From Deminuibacter soli (GTDB lineage: Bacteria; Bacteroidota; Bacteroidia; Chitinophagales; Chitinophagaceae), in the NCBI RefSeq assembly GCF_003412455.1, contig NZ_QTJU01000014.1, forward strand, positions 36,892 through 100,891: a DNA stretch of 64,000 nt. Reading direction: 5' to 3'. Below are positions 26,485 to 36,700 of the stretch, in pieces. Numbering within the stretch: the first letter of the stretch is position 1; every line of letters starts with the position of its first letter. Below the pieces are notes generated by a model. The model saw only the letters and a list, made by a program, of their open reading frames with translations, made no database searches and had not been told where the DNA came from. Made by a program: the position numbers and the translations under genes.

Positions 26485-29400
26485 TTATTTAAAAATAGAA
26501 GAATAGTATTTATTCAAAAATGTATTAATGTCCTCGTTCGTTACACCCTCTACCAAATCAAAATCGTTTCCAAACAAAATTGCTTTCCGTTCGTTGGTTA
26601 ACGAATTAAGTGCTTTTCGCCCTTCTGCGGAAGTAAGATAGTCAAAAACTTTTTCCCTGCTAAGCTTTTGTCCGTTGATACGCCATTGCAACTTGTTTAT
26701 ATCTGGTATATAGTTCAGATCCCTACTGATAAACTCATTGACGAATGTGCCGGCATCAACGGTTTCATCCCCTGCATACCACTTGTATTCAATCCATGTA
26801 TCCTCACCTGCAATACGCACATCAATACGCTTACCCTCCTGTATTCTATACTCAATTTGTATTGTTTTATTGGAGAAAGTTTTCCCATCACGCGCAATAT
26901 CGTCCATAATCCAATACACCGCTTGTTTGTCATTATTGGCGGCCGTTTCAAACCTGGAGAATAAATAAGTACAGTTTTCGCATTCAATGTTGGCTTTGCC
27001 CAGCTGTGTTAAAAAGGCATCGATATTTTCCAGCACTTCCTGGTACGATTTGGCAACGCCATTATTTTTCCAACCTGAATACGTAAGCAAATCTTCTTCC
27101 ATCCCCTCAAATTTGCTGAGCATAGGATTTTTCCTGATCTTTTTAATTGCTTCAAGTGCCCCCACATCCGATCTCACTCCTGTTCTGCCGGCTGATGCAA
27201 GTTTCTTCCATAAACCAATTCCATCTTTCCCATTGGCTTTTATCCAATTGCCAAAATTTTCGCTCACCGAGAGATCATCCAGGAACTTCTCCAGTAAGCC
27301 CATTGCATTCAAGTCATCCACCACACTTTCAACCTGCTTAAGTTCAGGAATAAATTTGGCCACAAGATTCCATTTTTCAGCGGGCATTTTTGCAAGCAGT
27401 TCTGCCATTTTACCTTCATCCTGTACCTGCTTAAATAACGCTACTATTTGGTTATAATTACTTTCGGTTGCTACATCTGCATCTTTAAACAATGCAAGTA
27501 TTGAATTCAGTTCTTCTTCTACCCTGGCAGCATTCCTTGCAGCAATGTATTCTTTAAAAGCAACATAAGTTACCTTGGTAGCATCCCTGGCAGTTTTTAC
27601 TACATAGGCCGCTGCATAGTTGGTGAACGCAATTAGCTGTTTGCCCGGCACAATACTTAAATAAGCCTTATCGGCCTTCATTGCATTTTTAAATATTTTC
27701 AGCGAAGCATCATAATAAGCATCAATTAACTCATCTGCTTTGCTGGCCACGCGGCTCCATTTAAAGTTAGATGGGAGTGCATCATCAAAGCTCTGCAGTT
27801 CATTTTCAATATTCTGCAATTTGGCTTTTTCTGCGTCAGACAATGCATCTGCCATGCGCATATCATCCAGGCCGCTCCGCACAGATTTATAGGACGTGTA
27901 AATACCCTCACCCACTGCGCCAAGGTTTACCGCCATTGTAAAGTATGCATACCGCTCAATAAATTTATCGGCCTTCTTCAAACATGAATCATATTCCTTT
28001 GTACCAGTTTTTAAATTATTCAGCCCATATGCCTTTCTGATGAAATTGTGTCCTTCATCTGATTTCAGGAACACGTCAAATGTTGGTACTGCTATTTTAG
28101 CAGTAATCCATATATACTGCAATGCACCTCTGGCAGCACCATATTCTCCTGCAGAAAGCGCAATCAACGCAAGATCAATCCCTGTTTGAATGCGCGCATT
28201 GGTAGTCTTATTAACCATCCACGCGGCAGAAAGCGCTGGCACAGGAATGGTAATGGGATAATCTGAAGGATTTGTTGACAGTTCTGGGAAATAACTTTCA
28301 TTGGGTTCTGGTATCACCAGGTTCACCGTCTCCAGCGGATCTATCGGATCTGAATACTCAACTTTTACGGTTTTCACTGAAGCCATTGGCATAATCAAAG
28401 GCAACAGCACCTTTTCCGGCGATAAATCCAACCCGATGTGCGCAATCTGTAGCTGGCCCTTATCATTAACAGTAACATATTTTATAAGTTCTGCCGATGT
28501 TTTGCCCTGCCACAGGATGGTTTTAATTTTAGTAGCACCGGCTGTACCCAGGGCCGGATCAGTTGGCTTCTGCCCCAAAGATTTCCGGTAAGCCGAATTG
28601 GCCTTAATTACTTCCCTGATAAAGACATCGAAGTTGTTATCATCAGGTATCGGGAAAGGCATTTTATTATCGATCATTTTGTAAAACCTGCTAATCATAG
28701 AAGGATTTGCCAGGAAATGTTTAATGATCTGAACCTTGTCCTCATTACTTGCGAATTTCAATACTGCATCTACAATTTCTTCCCCAAAGTTGGCAAGTCC
28801 ACAATTAGTACCGCTTACCCCCCAGGCAGAAGTATATAAATCAGAAGCATCGTACATGATGTCGAGCAAATCCAAACGCTGCTGCGTGGTTAATGATTCA
28901 AAATTACCTAGTGCCGCAACATGATTGTTTTCATTGGTAAAAGACACTTTCCATTTTTCCAGCAACTTGGTAATCTCACACCTGGCTTCATCTAAAGGCG
29001 TAGGCACATATTTTGACAAGCCAGCGCTTACAATTTTAGCTACTATTGCGGCACGTTCAGTCCATATCTGGTCGGCGGTTTTATCAGCCTTCACTTTTTT
29101 GTAATTGTCAATCAGCTCCTGCAACCGAACCACATTACGATTTACCAGTTTTAAGATTTCTTCCAAGTGCTTCTTCAGTTTCATCAGGTCCCGGTATCCG
29201 ATGTAATATTGGTCCTTGTCAATAATCAGTATGTACCCTGGCAGTTTAGACAATAACTCCAATATTTCTCTCCTTGTTGTGGAATCATTATTGGTTAGTA
29301 TATCTCCATAGGTGTCGAAATATTTCTGCATCATTTCAACCTTGTCTGCATTCTTTATTACCAATCTCCACACATTATCAATATCAAATACATAACCTAA

Positions 29401-31944
29401 ACGTCGTGCTTTTTCGAAACTGAAAGTAGAATCCTTCTTGTCCCATATATTGACTATTGTCTCCTTCACATAACCACTAAATCTCGTTCGCTTGTTCGTA
29501 GCCCTGTCATAAGTATATGCTGCGATATACCTTATTTTATCTTTATTGTAAACAAAAGCGGAAAGTGTGCCATTTACTTCGACACTGTAAGTGGCAGCAG
29601 TTCCGTTTGTTTCATATTTTCTGCCGTCAGGTGTATACACAATATCACTTGGGTTACCCAACGACGTAAACTCAGTGAGTATTTTATCCTGATTACCATC
29701 TAAAAAATCAGCTGCAGCTTCTATAGCATCTATTTCAGCCCTTGCAAGCCGTATAGCTTCCGGTGAATACAAATTATCCCAAACATCCAGAGAGGGCCCC
29801 TTAGTTGCTTCATCAGATGCCGGTGATGCACTTCCGTTTTCCAATGCAGTCCATGCCTCTTTTGCTGCATCTGCAGCCTGTATTGCCTGTTGAATGAGGC
29901 TGTCAGGTACATTGTCCATGCCTCTTACAATATTCATTGCGCTATCTACCTGCATATGCCAGCTTTTGGCCGTGTGCATATCTGAATCTCCGCCTTTGTA
30001 AGCTCCAAGAAAGCCCCGCGCACGCTCATACCAGGTACCAGTCATAGCAGCATATTCTGCGCTAACACTGGCAATACTTTGCTTCGCCTGCATAAAGGCG
30101 GTTTGCGCGGCGTCCATTTTTTGCTGCGCGGCTTTTTTATCGTCGTTGCTGGCGGCATTGTTATAGGCATTCTGTGCATCGTCGTAATTCTGCTTTGCTT
30201 CAACAATGGCTGCTACAGCATTGTCCAGTTTTTCTTTCTGATCGGGCGGCAGCTGCGATTCAAGTGCTTTCACATCATTCACGATATCTTTGATATCACT
30301 GATATTGTCGGTAATATCCAGGTTGGCCAGTTCGCCCAGCAAATCCAGCAGCTGTTGCTGCGGCGTGCTGCCGGCTGCAGCAGGTTTGGGTTTTGCTTTC
30401 ACGGCATCTTTCAGCTCCTGTATGCCATTGGTTAGTGCCATTACTTCACCCTGCGTCATTACACTGTTTTCGTCGATCGTGATGTTTTTAAACTGAACGC
30501 CCAGGCTAAAGCCCAGCATAGGCGTAGTGATTGAACCGTAACCGGTAAATACACCATTGCCACCCTGGGCCTGCAATACCTGCATATCAAACTGGCCCAC
30601 TTTTACGATCATGCCGTTTATGAGTGCGTTTAACGGCTTGCCTGTACCTGTTGCAACAGGGCCGCCTTCTTCACCGCAACGGTACACTGTAAGCGGGTTG
30701 GTATGAAATGGTGCCAGGTCACTGTACGGACCATATACGCCCGATACCTTCCATTGCAGACGTGCCTCGTAATCGTGATCCGGCTCAAGGCTGTATAAGT
30801 TGTAAGCGGTATCTGTCAGGCTTTCTGAAAACCAGTCGTATGTTGTTTTAGGGTCGGCAGATTTGGCGCGGTACTGCAAACGGAAACCTTCTGTTTTATA
30901 CCCGGCACCGGTAGTGGCGGGCTGCCAGTACAAATGCGCGGTTCGCTCGCCGGTGGCCTGCGCATGCAGATCGGGTTTCGTGATATTGTACGTTGTAAAC
31001 GGATCAAAACCGGCATAAGTAAAGGTGCAGTTGGTACTGTACCCGTTGTTGGAAAACAATGCACGGCCATCTTTATCCCTGGCCTGTACACGCCATACAT
31101 ATTGCATGCTATCCTGCAGCAGCGGTTCAGACGGGCCATATATCAGCAGCGGCGATTCTGTTACTGCACTGAACACCGGTTTGGTGCTTTGCGTAATATA
31201 ATCCGGGTTGCTGCCTGCAGGCCGCACCTCAAACAATTCAAACTGGTATTCTGTACCTGCACCCGGCATTGGGTTGGGTGTATTACGGCTGCTCCAGCTA
31301 AACGTGACCATCTGCGGGTTAAGCATGGTAACGCGGCTATTACATACCGGCAGGTTCAGCTGCGGCGGATCACTTTTCTGGAAATAGAAAATATTACATC
31401 CTTCATTGCTCACCTGAACATTATCGGCACGCCGGTAATCGTAGGCAGTAAAACAAATGCGGTAAGCACCTTCAGGCAGGGCTTTCGATTGCAGGTAGCT
31501 GTCCCTGCTGAAGCCGCCGGTGAATTCTATATTGCGGTCGTCAAGATAAGCACTCAGTTCAGCACCGCTGATAATGGTGGGCACTCCTGCCGACAAGGTA
31601 ATAGGCTGTGGCATAAAACCGGCAGCAGTTTGCATAATCAGTCTGCCATTCATTTCCACGCGCAGGCGCAAACGCACCTGGTAACTGGGCTGCGACAAAT
31701 CGTTCTGCACAAGAATCACGCGCAGTTTGTCAGAACCGGGCACAGCATAGTCGGGCAGGTAAACACTGTAAGGCGGTACTATCTGTGTGCTGGCAGTTAC
31801 CGGGTAAATACCCTGCGCCTTTGCAGGCTGCCACGCAAGGGCAAATAACAGTATGCCCAGCAGCACGCAGCGCAATAGCCGCATTGGTTGACGGTCGGTA
31901 GCTTTTTCAGCAGGTTTCGGGTGGTATGAAGCGTTGTGATACAT
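26485..31944 (-). CDS. Giant exported protein with C-terminal D...ExK nuclease-like domain (candidate toxin)
   Basis: 1819 residues. The signal peptide (LLGILLFALAWQPAKAQG) is followed by a beta-rich Bacteroidota surface region (45-320), a fibronectin-III domain (about 325-415), an Ala/Gln/Asp-rich coiled coil (about 515-625), and long mostly helical stretches. The last 168 residues (from 1652) are distinct: a Cys pair (ECENC), then a strand set with Glu1698, Asp1708 and Glu1719-x-Lys1721 (RIDVRI ... WIEYKW), the layout of PD-(D/E)xK nucleases. No RHS/YD repeats and no T9SS tail are seen. The ATG overlaps the barrel gene's stop (TAATG). From about 29.9 kb onward the gene turns AT-rich. Confidence 0.7.
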   Translation of the reverse strand: MYHNASYHPKPAEKATDRQPMRLLRCVLLGILLFALAWQPAKAQGIYPVTASTQIVPPYSVYLPDYAVPGSDKLRVILVQNDLSQPSYQVRLRLRVEMNGRLIMQTAAGFMPQPITLSAGVPTIISGAELSAYLDDRNIEFTGGFSRDSYLQSKALPEGAYRICFTAYDYRRADNVQVSNEGCNIFYFQKSDPPQLNLPVCNSRVTMLNPQMVTFSWSSRNTPNPMPGAGTEYQFELFEVRPAGSNPDYITQSTKPVFSAVTESPLLIYGPSEPLLQDSMQYVWRVQARDKDGRALFSNNGYSTNCTFTYAGFDPFTTYNITKPDLHAQATGERTAHLYWQPATTGAGYKTEGFRLQYRAKSADPKTTYDWFSESLTDTAYNLYSLEPDHDYEARLQWKVSGVYGPYSDLAPFHTNPLTVYRCGEEGGPVATGTGKPLNALINGMIVKVGQFDMQVLQAQGGNGVFTGYGSITTPMLGFSLGVQFKNITIDENSVMTQGEVMALTNGIQELKDAVKAKPKPAAAGSTPQQQLLDLLGELANLDITDNISDIKDIVNDVKALESQLPPDQKEKLDNAVAAIVEAKQNYDDAQNAYNNAASNDDKKAAQQKMDAAQTAFMQAKQSIASVSAEYAAMTGTWYERARGFLGAYKGGDSDMHTAKSWHMQVDSAMNIVRGMDNVPDSLIQQAIQAADAAKEAWTALENGSASPASDEATKGPSLDVWDNLYSPEAIRLARAEIDAIEAAADFLDGNQDKILTEFTSLGNPSDIVYTPDGRKYETNGTAATYSVEVNGTLSAFVYNKDKIRYIAAYTYDRATNKRTRFSGYVKETIVNIWDKKDSTFSFEKARRLGYVFDIDNVWRLVIKNADKVEMMQKYFDTYGDILTNNDSTTRREILELLSKLPGYILIIDKDQYYIGYRDLMKLKKHLEEILKLVNRNVVRLQELIDNYKKVKADKTADQIWTERAAIVAKIVSAGLSKYVPTPLDEARCEITKLLEKWKVSFTNENNHVAALGNFESLTTQQRLDLLDIMYDASDLYTSAWGVSGTNCGLANFGEEIVDAVLKFASNEDKVQIIKHFLANPSMISRFYKMIDNKMPFPIPDDNNFDVFIREVIKANSAYRKSLGQKPTDPALGTAGATKIKTILWQGKTSAELIKYVTVNDKGQLQIAHIGLDLSPEKVLLPLIMPMASVKTVKVEYSDPIDPLETVNLVIPEPNESYFPELSTNPSDYPITIPVPALSAAWMVNKTTNARIQTGIDLALIALSAGEYGAARGALQYIWITAKIAVPTFDVFLKSDEGHNFIRKAYGLNNLKTGTKEYDSCLKKADKFIERYAYFTMAVNLGAVGEGIYTSYKSVRSGLDDMRMADALSDAEKAKLQNIENELQSFDDALPSNFKWSRVASKADELIDAYYDASLKIFKNAMKADKAYLSIVPGKQLIAFTNYAAAYVVKTARDATKVTYVAFKEYIAARNAARVEEELNSILALFKDADVATESNYNQIVALFKQVQDEGKMAELLAKMPAEKWNLVAKFIPELKQVESVVDDLNAMGLLEKFLDDLSVSENFGNWIKANGKDGIGLWKKLASAGRTGVRSDVGALEAIKKIRKNPMLSKFEGMEEDLLTYSGWKNNGVAKSYQEVLENIDAFLTQLGKANIECENCTYLFSRFETAANNDKQAVYWIMDDIARDGKTFSNKTIQIEYRIQEGKRIDVRIAGEDTWIEYKWYAGDETVDAGTFVNEFISRDLNYIPDINKLQWRINGQKLSREKVFDYLTSAEGRKALNSLTNERKAILFGNDFDLVEGVTNEDINTFLNKYYSSIFK

Positions 31945-33704
31945 TAGAAACTGTATACGTAGTTAATATTGCTGGTAAATTCAGTAAATGCGGGTGCACC
32001 TGTTGCTGCCTGCCTGTGCAGCAGTGCAAGCGATGCCCCGATGGTACTATGCCCGCGTACATGCTTTTCCTCTTTCTTTGGCCTGGGCGAGAAATTGGCC
32101 GTTAGCGTAGTATTGAACACACCGGAAGAGGTAGCAACACCCCCTGCAACCGTGGCTTTGGTAACATTGTACGTACCCGCCAGTGAAGTACGCAGCTGTT
32201 GCTGGTAATAGGCTTTGGCTACGCTGATGGTAGGCCCGGCGAATGTGGTGCGCAGGCCCGGCGCCTTGTTGATATAATAGTTAATGCCTGATGTTAACGT
32301 GAGGTTCTGCGGTATAAAATTGTAGGCATATGCCGCATTGGTCATGTAAAAATTACTGAGTGATACTGAATCTGACTGTGTGCTGTTTTCACTTGCACGC
32401 TGGTAGGCGCCGGTAAGTGTAATGGTTTGCTTTTGCTCTTTATTGCCCCACCAGTGCATCAGCATGGTGTTATAGCTGGTGCTTACCTGGTAAAAGTTCA
32501 GCGTATCCAGCTGGTTGTTGAAATACGGATCAACCAGCGGCCTTACACGGGTATAGTTGCTGAAGTTGGAATAAGAGCCGCTCATCATCCAGTGCTCTTC
32601 AGGTATAAAATTGATGTTGCCGGCAGTTACCCAGCGTTTGGTGGCACTGCTTTTTGATTTGTCGAGGTTGTTGGTTTGTATGCCTGCGTTGCCTGAAAGT
32701 GTGATTTTATTGCGCCATAACTGCACGGAGGGTGCTACGGTAATGTTGCGCATATCGTTTACCACGTTATAGGCACCCAGCGTGGTATAATCAGGTGCCA
32801 CCCGTTCGTACCGCAGCTGCAAACTGTAAAAACTGCCTTTATACCCTGCACCGGCTTGTATTGCATCGAAATAGCGGGTAGAGCCGGTTGATTTTAAAAA
32901 GCTGCTGAGCAAATTGGAGGAAGGCACAGCAGTATCTGCCCCTTTTGTACCGGAACGTATGTCACGGTTAAGTGCAGAAACAGAATATTCCAGGTCAGCG
33001 AAAAGATGTTTGCCGATATTTTGTTTTACCGTAAACGCCACGGCTAAATTTTCCTGTGGCGTAACAGTAGCATCAGCCGGTATAAACGGTATGGAAGCAG
33101 GATCATCCTTTGCATGAAATACAGCGATGCCATAGCTATTACCCCTGTCATTGTATTCTACCCTGGTACCATATCCTTTGCGCTCAAATGCGGCCCTGTT
33201 GTAGCTATCCTTATTGGTTGCATCGTACGGAACTGCTTTTTGCAGGCTGCCGTACATGGCAGACACATGCCATTTATCCGGGGTTAACTCTATACCAACG
33301 CCGTTAAACAGGTGACCTGCCAGCGTATAGTTACTGAACGTCATGCCCGATGTGCCGAATGTAGCCCTCGCCCATTTGTAGGTGGGCGCAAACCTGAACT
33401 GGTTAAAAGGCTGCGAATAGCTGCGGTTCTGGTTGCTGTAACTGAAGCTGAAAGGCATGGCATAGCCAAAAGCAACAATGTTCAGGTTGCCGCTGGCATA
33501 CCAGGTAAACGGATCGCGACGGTTGTCAATGCCCGATGCGGCATATCCAACAGTATTGGCTGCAATAGATCCATTCATGGTAATGCCTTTTTTCAGGCTC
33601 AGCTGGTCAAGCGACTGCGCATGCAAGCCGTAGTTGCAAACGCAACCAAGCAACAGCAGCACACCGCTTTTCAGCGCGTTTACATACAGGGTCGCACGTA
33701 TCAT
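31944..33704 (-). CDS. Outer-membrane beta-barrel protein
   Basis: 586 residues with a signal peptide (SGVLLLLGCVCNYGLHAQ). The rest is a long series of 9-11 residue amphipathic strands rich in Tyr, Ser, Asn and Gly with short turns (WHVSAMYGS, YSLQLRYERV, ITLTGAYQR). The C-terminus, ITSNINYVYSF-like, ends in Phe. This is the pattern of a large monomeric barrel. It is not a TonB receptor (no plug) and not obviously PorP/SprF, whose members are about half the size. Placed between the SprB-repeat adhesin and the candidate toxin, it may anchor or export one of them. Confidence 0.75.
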   Translation of the reverse strand: MIRATLYVNALKSGVLLLLGCVCNYGLHAQSLDQLSLKKGITMNGSIAANTVGYAASGIDNRRDPFTWYASGNLNIVAFGYAMPFSFSYSNQNRSYSQPFNQFRFAPTYKWARATFGTSGMTFSNYTLAGHLFNGVGIELTPDKWHVSAMYGSLQKAVPYDATNKDSYNRAAFERKGYGTRVEYNDRGNSYGIAVFHAKDDPASIPFIPADATVTPQENLAVAFTVKQNIGKHLFADLEYSVSALNRDIRSGTKGADTAVPSSNLLSSFLKSTGSTRYFDAIQAGAGYKGSFYSLQLRYERVAPDYTTLGAYNVVNDMRNITVAPSVQLWRNKITLSGNAGIQTNNLDKSKSSATKRWVTAGNINFIPEEHWMMSGSYSNFSNYTRVRPLVDPYFNNQLDTLNFYQVSTSYNTMLMHWWGNKEQKQTITLTGAYQRASENSTQSDSVSLSNFYMTNAAYAYNFIPQNLTLTSGINYYINKAPGLRTTFAGPTISVAKAYYQQQLRTSLAGTYNVTKATVAGGVATSSGVFNTTLTANFSPRPKKEEKHVRGHSTIGASLALLHRQAATGAPAFTEFTSNINYVYSF

Positions 33705-33735
33705 AGTACACGTTTAATAAGGGTTCTGGCCGGGT

Positions 33736-36700
33736 TTATCTGCCTACCAGGAACATAATGTCGCGGCTTTCATTTTCCGTAATAATGCGGAAAATATAAG
33801 TGCCCGACGGGATTGTTCCCAGCGACATATTATCGTCAATCAAATCTGTTCTGTCATACGACTGCCTGGCCATCCAGGTGCCGGTGCTGCTGATAACGCA
33901 GGCAATCACCGATTGCTTCCGGTTTAATTTTACATGAAAGCGGAACTGGCCGTTATTGGGGTTCGGATACAAACCGGCAGTATCAATAATGCTCACCGGC
34001 ACTATATAACTTGGGCCTGCATTCGCATCGTACGGGTTAACAAAAATGGTTTTCTTCAATGTATATGCGCAACCGCTGAAATAGCCGGTCATGGCTGCCC
34101 AGTACTGTCCATCCTGTGCAAAACGTATGCGTGGCGAATCGGGGTTATTACCTACAACAATCGCCAGGGGATCGAAAGCCCAGGTTACCGAATCAGGTGC
34201 CGGGCTGCTGATTTCTTTCAGCACCAGTGTATCCCTTGCATTTTGCCTGCTCGCTACCAGGAAGTTGATATCAGGCTTTATGTTGTTCTTCACAATGGCG
34301 ATATCATTCGTTACCACACAACCATTCGCATCTTTCACTGTGACCGAATAATTGCCGGTAGGTAATCCTGCAAATACGGGTGTGGAAGCCCAGGTATTTT
34401 TATCAAGCGAAAACTGGTAAGGTAATGTACCGTCTGTAGCCACTGCGTTAATTATACCGGCATAGGTGTCTTCGCATATGGGTTGCGCGCTCACTTTCAT
34501 GCCCAGCGCTTTAGGCTGCGTAATTTCATACTGGTAACTCCTGCTGCAATGGTGACCATCGGTAACCGTTAACCCGTAAGTACCTGCAGGTATATTCAGC
34601 AATTGCGATGAAGCAGCAGGCTTGTTCTGCCAGCTATACGTATAAGTGCCATCGCCACCGCTTACTGTTGCAAGCAGGGCCCCGTCTGACAAGCCATAAC
34701 AACTCACTGCCTTGTTGGTAACGGCAGCAGCAACAGGATCGTATAAATCTTTAACAGTTGCCTGTAATGCAGCAACACAGCCGTTTACATCCTGTACACG
34801 AATGGTATAAACACCACTGTGCAAACCGGAAAAGCTGTTGCTGTTCTGCCAGTCGCTGCCCAACGCAAAACGATAAGGCTGCACACCACCTGCAGGGCCG
34901 GCCTGGAGCACGCCGGTAAGACTGTCTGCGCAAACCACATCAGTCTGGTTCAGCAGTTGCAGTACAAGTGGCTGTTGCGGCTGGCGCAATTGTACCTGCT
35001 GCTGTATGGTACAACCACGGGCATCTTTCACATACACTATATAATTGCCTTCGCCTAAACCGGCAAATGCTGCTTCGGCCTGGTAAGTACCATTGTTCAG
35101 TGCATACTGGTAACCGCTGTAACTTCCGCCGTTACCACCAAACGCGCTTACGGCAATTCCACCGTCCTGCAAACCATAACACGAAATATTTACACCATGA
35201 TAATCTGTAGAAGCAGTAGCAGCATCCAATGCAGCGGGCGGACTTGTAATAGTAAGCACATTACTTTCTGCTGAATAACAGCCTGCGCCGTCTTTTACCC
35301 GTACGGTATAACTGCCTGCATCAAACCTGGCATCCTGCGGAAAAGGCTGGTAGTTGCCGCCCTGCAGCGCATATTCAAAACTGTATTGCTGGTTACCGCC
35401 TGAAGCGCTGAGATTAATTTGTCCCTTATCTCCAAAACATACAATGTCTTTTGCCTGTAACCCATTCACAGCAATGGCAGGATAAGCGCTTTTAACCGAC
35501 ACTGCTATATCATTGTTACAATTATTAACATCCAGCACGCTTACTACATAATCACCTGCAGCCAGGTTATCAAACACAGGTGAACCCTGTGCCGGTGCAC
35601 CGTTGAGTGAATACCGCAGCTGACCTGAGCCTCCCTGTCCCATTACCTCGATACGGCCGTTCTGATCGTTGCCACATTTTACGTTTTGTATGCGTACAAC
35701 CGATATGGTTAAACGCAGGCTGCTTTGTGTAAGCGTTACCTGTTTGGCCACCGTACAGCCACGTGCATCCCGCACATGCAGGGTGTGTGCTCCCGTATTG
35801 ATGTGTTCAACCAGGTTCGCAGCAGCATATGCATCGTTATCCAGTGCATAAGTATAGCCAGTATAATCTGCCCCGTTACCGCCCGATGGCGTGAGCGTGG
35901 CAAAGCCATTGCTGCCACCATAGCACGAAATATTGACACCGTTATAGTCAGATAAGACATAGGCAAAATCAAGCGCCTGCACCGGGGCAGTTACTTCAAA
36001 CCGGCGCCCTGCATCGGCTACACAACCCTGGCCATCACGCACCTGCAATTGATATACCGCAGAGGTAAACTGGTTGGTGATGGTTTGTTCCCGGTAACTT
36101 CCGCCATCGGCAGCATACCAGTAATGATACTGGCCGTCACCACCCGTTACAGCAGGTGCAATCGTTGCCTTATCATTGAAACAAACTATATCGCTGAACT
36201 GCACGCTGGCTATTTCCAGTTTGGGAAAGCTGTTTACCAGTGTTACGTCATTTGCTGCGGTACAACCATTGGCATCTTTCAGCTGCAGCTGGTAAGTACC
36301 TGCAGCCAGCTGCGCAAAACTGCCATTATTGCCCCAGCCTGCGCCGGAAAGATTGAACTGGTAAGGCGCAGTACCTCCTGCCGCTGTTGCGGCAATGCTG
36401 CCTGTATGCTCACCAAAACACTGAATGTGCTGCTGCGTATAGCCGAGGTTAAGCAATGCTGCAGACTGCACCAATGTAAATGGTTTCTGTACAATACATC
36501 CCCTGTCATCTTTTACATATACCGTATAATTCCCTGCTGTAAGCCCTTCAAACCGTGCCGTTGTACCATATGCCCCGCTATTGAGGGCATACATATAATT
36601 GTTGTTATACGGTGCTCCATTACCGCCGGTGGCATTCACTTCAATCCAACCGGTAGCACCGCCATAACACGCAATGTTTACGCCATTATAGTTGGATATG

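Noticed and set aside
30934..31848. 304-codon plus-strand ORF inside the candidate toxin gene
   Set aside because: Fully antisense to a coding region with a signal peptide and FN3 domain; no start context or recognisable protein features.
26485..31944. RHS or YD-repeat toxin
   Set aside because: No YD/RHS repeats or the conserved RHS core boundary were seen; the N-terminal part is FN3 and coiled coil.
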